NCBI RefSeq assembly: GCF_947623445.1
Contig: NC_135240.1
Coordinates: 22,630,001 to 22,694,000, forward strand
Origin: Clavelina lepadiformis
Lineage: Eukaryota; Chordata; Ascidiacea; Aplousobranchia; Clavelinidae
Direction: 5' to 3'
DNA length: 64,000 bases
In this document: in pieces, positions 59,616 through 64,000 of the stretch
Layout: each line of letters begins with the position of its first letter
Position numbering within the stretch: position 1 is the stretch's first letter
Notes under the pieces: model-generated
What the model was told of the DNA's origin: nothing
Seen by the model: the letters and a program-made list of their open reading frames with translations, nothing else
The model's database searches: none
Translations under genes and position numbers: made by a program

Positions 59616-62600
59616 CTACATCTTGCTCCTCGTCAGCCAGCCGAATTCCTGCTTCTTTCGGCTGGACGAGGGATCAATCATGACGTTGATCAAGCTCGGA
59701 TTTTGATTGGAGCGCGACAAGCAACGTTGAAAAGCTTTGGCCAATTGGTCAGCGGACTCACAATAATGGCCTTCCTCTCCAAAGGCTTCCATCACCTTCT
59801 CATAACGGGCATTGGGGGAAAGGAAGATAGGCAATGCTCTATGAAGCGGAAGATTGTATTAAACGGGCGGCAACTTATCAGATGCCTGAAGTAGATGCAC
59901 CACATGAATGGTTGTATGAAGCAGAGAAACGCTGTTTTGCATCGTTTTAAAGTCTGACCACGTCTTCTCCTCTGCTCATAGATTTCAAAAATATTCAGAA
60001 TGATATCACTTAGCACATACTGTCGCACTTTGTACAAATATTCCGGCATTGACATGTTAATTGCATTTAAACGGCAAACTATTTGATTTACACTCGGTCA
60101 CATATGACTACAGCGTGTATACGTTTAATGTGTCAAGTTATTTCACGATGATGAAGATACCGGCGACTTACCCCACAGCGATCTCGTCAGTAGTTTGCAA
60201 ACCTTCCCAAAATTCTTTGCCGGCTCCTTGCCCGATGCCGTTGTTATTTACAACCACGAAGACAATGGGCAGTTTGTATCGACAAACGGTTTCTAGTTCC
60301 ATTCCAGAAAAACCGAAAGCGCTATCGCCCTGGATACAGACCTGCGTTGGCAATAAGAGAGTCGTTAGAAAAAAAGTCATTAGGATTAACAAAAGAAAGT
60401 TTATAGACCTCTGGCAGTCAAGTGATTATCAATTGTGCGACGATGACGTCACCAATGAACCGAGCGGAACCCCATAAATTTTGTAAATCCTAACGAAAGA
60501 TTTATAACCTTTCTAATCTTTTAGCACTTACTAATCTCAAGATTATGCAGGACAAGGGCGTTAAAGCCGTTTGGATTAACTGCTTATCAACACATCATCA
60601 CAACTTAACGTAGCTATTTTTTGTAAAGGAGGTCGTTAGAGAACGTATGCACACTGAAGATAGCATGGTAAAGTTAACCCGTCAGTTTAGTAGCAAAAGC
60701 AGCTTTTGAAAATGAAGTAATAAGTTAATATCAGGATTATTATTATAGTATTCACAAAGATGAAAACTGTTCAAAGGCTTTGTTCAACGTATGAGCAATA
60801 ACACGAACCACTTTCTCCGGCTCAGCTCCATTTTTACGAGCTGTATCAGCAGCATACAGGCTTGCAGCGATCGCGAATCCGAGTCCCAACCCCATTGTGC
60901 CGAAAGTCCCTGCATCTAACCTGCAAGTAGTTCAAATTATTTTACAAACACTTACAAAGGTACAGTTTGACGAAGAAATTGTAGTGACGACGAAGTGTAC
61001 AGGCTTTTAAACAACGCTTAACTCCGCTATAAAACACACCTGTGGCGTGGTAGGTAATTCGGAATTGTACTTCGGCAAATATCCATGGTGTTTGCGCCCT
61101 CACTGACGATATAACAATCCTTTGGCAGTTGTTTTTTAAGAACGTCAAAGACAGCGTAGTAATTGAGTGGCACAGATTTGTCGTTGGCAATGTCCTACAA
61201 TATCACATAGAGAGCATATTTAAGCATAACGTCCCTAGCACTCTGCACGGGTTTTGACAAAAGTAACCTCTGTCTGTTTTGCATTGGAATTTATCTTTTC
61301 CTGCAACGTTTTCCACCATTCAGACTGCATGGGGAATTTCCAAGCAACACCTCTGTATGTCTTGTGATAACACTCATTAAGCTGCAAACATTTAAAATAG
61401 AAAAGAGACATGAAAAAGTTTAAAAAGACACTTTATCATTTTGTCTCACGCTGGCCGAATGTGAACTGATTCAAACCTGTTTTACAATGTTGCGCACGTC
61501 TCCGAGTAAAGCAACAGTCGTTGGCACGTTATTGTGAAATTCCTCAGGACAAATGTCAACTTGAATAATTTTCACATTCTTCTGAAATCGAGGAGTCCTG
61601 TTACGAGCATTATAAGTACGATTTGTGTTCAAGTGTATCAAGTGGATTGCATTAAAAGTGAAGAGAGTTGCACACAAAATTACCTTCCAAAGTGTAGCTG
61701 CCAGTTAAGCCTTGCCCCCAGAAGTACAATCACATCAGCATTAAGCAATGCACTAAGAAGAAAAAATGTTCGTTAAAAAAGAAACAGAAATTAAACGTAT
61801 GTTAATAAAACCTTTTCTTAGATACACATCTCCAATCTCCAGTGAACATCTTAATATGACAAAATTGTGCTTCACCGTGAACGAGCAGCTGCAACTGAGA
61901 GTGGGTGGTCATCAGAGAGAACCCCTTTACCCATTGGAGTTGGAAGAAATGGAAAGTTGTGTTTTTCCACAAGTTCCTTTATTTCTTCGTGAGCTCCAGC
62001 ATATGCAGCACCCTTTCCAACAACCACAAGTGGGCGCTTTGCACTTTGCAGAACACGACATGCTTTTTCTACATCGCCTGGATCAGCCAAACTTCGAGGA
62101 GGAGGAGGACACATGCCACGGAATCTTAAGAAAAATTTCATTAGAAACACAGAAAACACATAACATTTGTACTTACGTAAATGTAAAAAAAAGAACAGAC
62201 GAATAAACTTTATTGTCGAGGTTACCTTAGCGTTTTACTTTTGACTTGTGCATTGACGAAATTGCCAGGTATATCAACATAACAAGCACCAGGGCGGCCA
62301 TACATTGACAAACGGACTGCCTTTTCAATAATTTCAGGGATTATCTCCATATTTGTTGGCTTTTCGGAGAATTTACTGTACATGCGGCAAGCCTCTACCT
62401 GAAAGAAAACAAGCATTTTAACGAAAACTTCGTTAATCACACCTGAAACGATGATGCAAGCATCATAGATTGTTTTATGGTGGTCTCCAAGGGTTAACAA
62501 ATGATATTCTTCCCTCTTAATTTTAAAAATGGTGACCACAAAACAACAATGCGCATGCAATAAATCTCTATGAAAACAATACGCGCACCCAGGCTAATTT

Positions 62601-63591
62601 ATGTAACCTATGATTTACTCTTGTCTATTTTTGCTATGATTAAACACAAGTTGGGAATGCACAATGGCACAAGTGCGTTAGAGATGTGGATATGGTCATA
62701 GAAAAACTGCAAGCCTATTTACAGTACCTGAGGAAATTCTTGAAAAGCCCCCATAGATTGCTGGTCATTATCTGATGAACCTCCTAATACAATCATTGGC
62801 CAACAGTTAACCATTGCATTGGCCATACCACCAAGTGCATGGATCAGACCAGGACCTGACACAACTAAACATGCTCCTGTAAAACAAGTAAATTGCTATT
62901 GACAGCAAAACATAAACTTTTTGTAAATACTTTATAACAAGCATAACAGTAGATTTTAATAGAACTTAATAATCCAAACTGAATCTCACTACAGCACCTA
63001 AATTCAGCATTACCTATTGCCCATTCAACTCAAGTAGGAATAGGAAGATTTATAACTTACCTGGTTTTCCAGTTAAATAACCTATTGCACCAGCTGCATA
63101 TGAGGCTGACTGCTCGTTTCTCATGCCAATATACTTTATTCCAGCCTGTTGTATTGCCATGCCAACCTCTATCACTGGAACACCAACAACCCCAAAAACA
63201 TACTCCACACCCTGATAAAATTTTATTAAGAGGACTTTTAAAATGATTTTTAAAGCTGATAAGCAACAACTATATAAACAGTATTTGTAAGCTTGTAGCT
63301 AAAAATGATAACTAATCAATCAGCAGTACATAAAAAAATCTGATTGAAACGTAAACTTTGTAGAGTTGCTTTATCAACTGATGTCTATGAACCAAATTGG
63401 CAAATTTTTCAACAAACACAAATCTTAGTTGGTCATTTTAAAAACTTCAAACATCCAGGCATCCATGTTATTTTCATTACTCACCACAGACCATCACATG
63501 TAACCTCACTTGTTCCAACATCACTAACCTGAGTTTTCAGAGCATGAGCAATGACCTCTGCACCCGTCATGGTTTCATCAAGATCAGTCAT
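59616..63591 (-). CDS. HACL1: HACL1, 2-hydroxyacyl-CoA lyase, 12 exons, 582 aa
   Basis: Thiamine-diphosphate enzyme of peroxisomes that cleaves 2-hydroxyacyl-CoA to formyl-CoA and an aldehyde, used in alpha-oxidation of phytanic and 2-hydroxy fatty acids. Exons: 63591-63529, 63211-63061, 62876-62728, 62398-62226, 62124-61876, 61752-61684, 61597-61477, 61381-61268, 61194-61040, 60920-60809, 60341-60172, 59838-59616; all phases close. The active-site Glu54 lies in [17 protein letters not shown]. The central domain has [17 protein letters not shown]. The ThDP/Mg motif is at 457-487 (GDSAFGF to VVVNNNG). The protein ends WLTRSKM; SKM matches a PTS1 peroxisomal signal (human ends SNM). Human HACL1 is 578 aa, so the gene is complete and should be active. 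The 60809 donor and 61597 acceptor were chosen by homology. Confidence 0.95.
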
Positions 63592-64000
63592 CTTCGTAAA
63601 TTTTATGTTAACTACCACAAGCTATGAATTTTTTATAAAAGAAATTTAAATTTATTAGTTGAAGATAGAAAGGGTATAAATGATTAAAATGATGTCTGCT
63701 TGCTACAAACCAAAGATGAATGAGATACATACGGTATGAATGTTAGAAAAAACATTCATACAGTATATAAGCTGTCACTATTTCACCAGAAAAAGTTGTA
63801 TGGTATGCTTGCAGCTATTTTGTCAAGTCCTTTATTGACTTAACTTGAAAGTTATAATACAGTAACCTTAATCAATTCCCAAGGCAAATGCAACTTCAAC
63901 TTAACCTAAATAACTAAAATCAACTTTTACAGATATTATACATATCTTTTCTCTTAACCTAGCCTATTAACCTAATTTTTTTGTAAAGCAGATCACACAG
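63592..64000. other. Upstream flank of HACL1
   Basis: AT-rich, with CTAACCTAAC-like words near the end. It probably holds the HACL1 5' UTR and promoter. No gene seen before the window ends. Confidence 0.4.

Overview
The window is nuclear DNA from an animal, most likely a tunicate (an ascidian such as a Ciona relative). It is AT-rich, the genes are compact with many short GT-AG introns, and the best matches recalled are chordate proteins: an FXR-type nuclear receptor, EFCAB6, ELMOD3 and PCIF1. The species is an inference. No bacterial gene, CRISPR array, tRNA or rRNA was seen. Exon models were built by hand from open frames, splice sites and phase. Every multi-exon model closes in frame, but none has been tested against transcripts.

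Layout. 0.1-4.9 kb (+): an FXR/NR1H-type nuclear receptor. 6.0-6.5 kb: a small non-autonomous hAT element with a perfect 8-bp target duplication. 8.0-18.7 kb (-): a 31-exon EFCAB6 gene (multi-EF-hand protein). 21.3-24.1 kb (-): LIPT2, mitochondrial octanoyltransferase. 25.5-26.7 kb (+): intronless UBR7. 27.5-28.1 kb (-): a possible tiny spliced gene. 29.9-31.6 kb (-): intronless PCIF1 (cap m6Am methyltransferase family) with an altered catalytic motif. 31.7-33.4 kb: a cluster of repeats and small inverted-repeat elements. 34.4-42.5 kb (-): an SR-protein kinase (SRPK). 45.5-50 kb: a transposon-rich stretch with a decayed hAT transposase and several small repeats. 50.3-54.2 kb (+): ELMOD3. 55.5-58.3 kb (-): a seven-exon gene for an unrecognised 659-residue protein carrying four copies of one roughly 80-100-residue unit. 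59.6-63.6 kb (-): HACL1, peroxisomal 2-hydroxyacyl-CoA lyase with a C-terminal SKM signal.

The genes are unrelated housekeeping, signalling and ciliary genes rather than one pathway. Two of them (UBR7, PCIF1) have no introns although every other recognised gene here is heavily split. The most unusual items are the four-repeat protein and the N-A-P-F motif in PCIF1. The rest of the novelty lies in several small DNA-transposon families.
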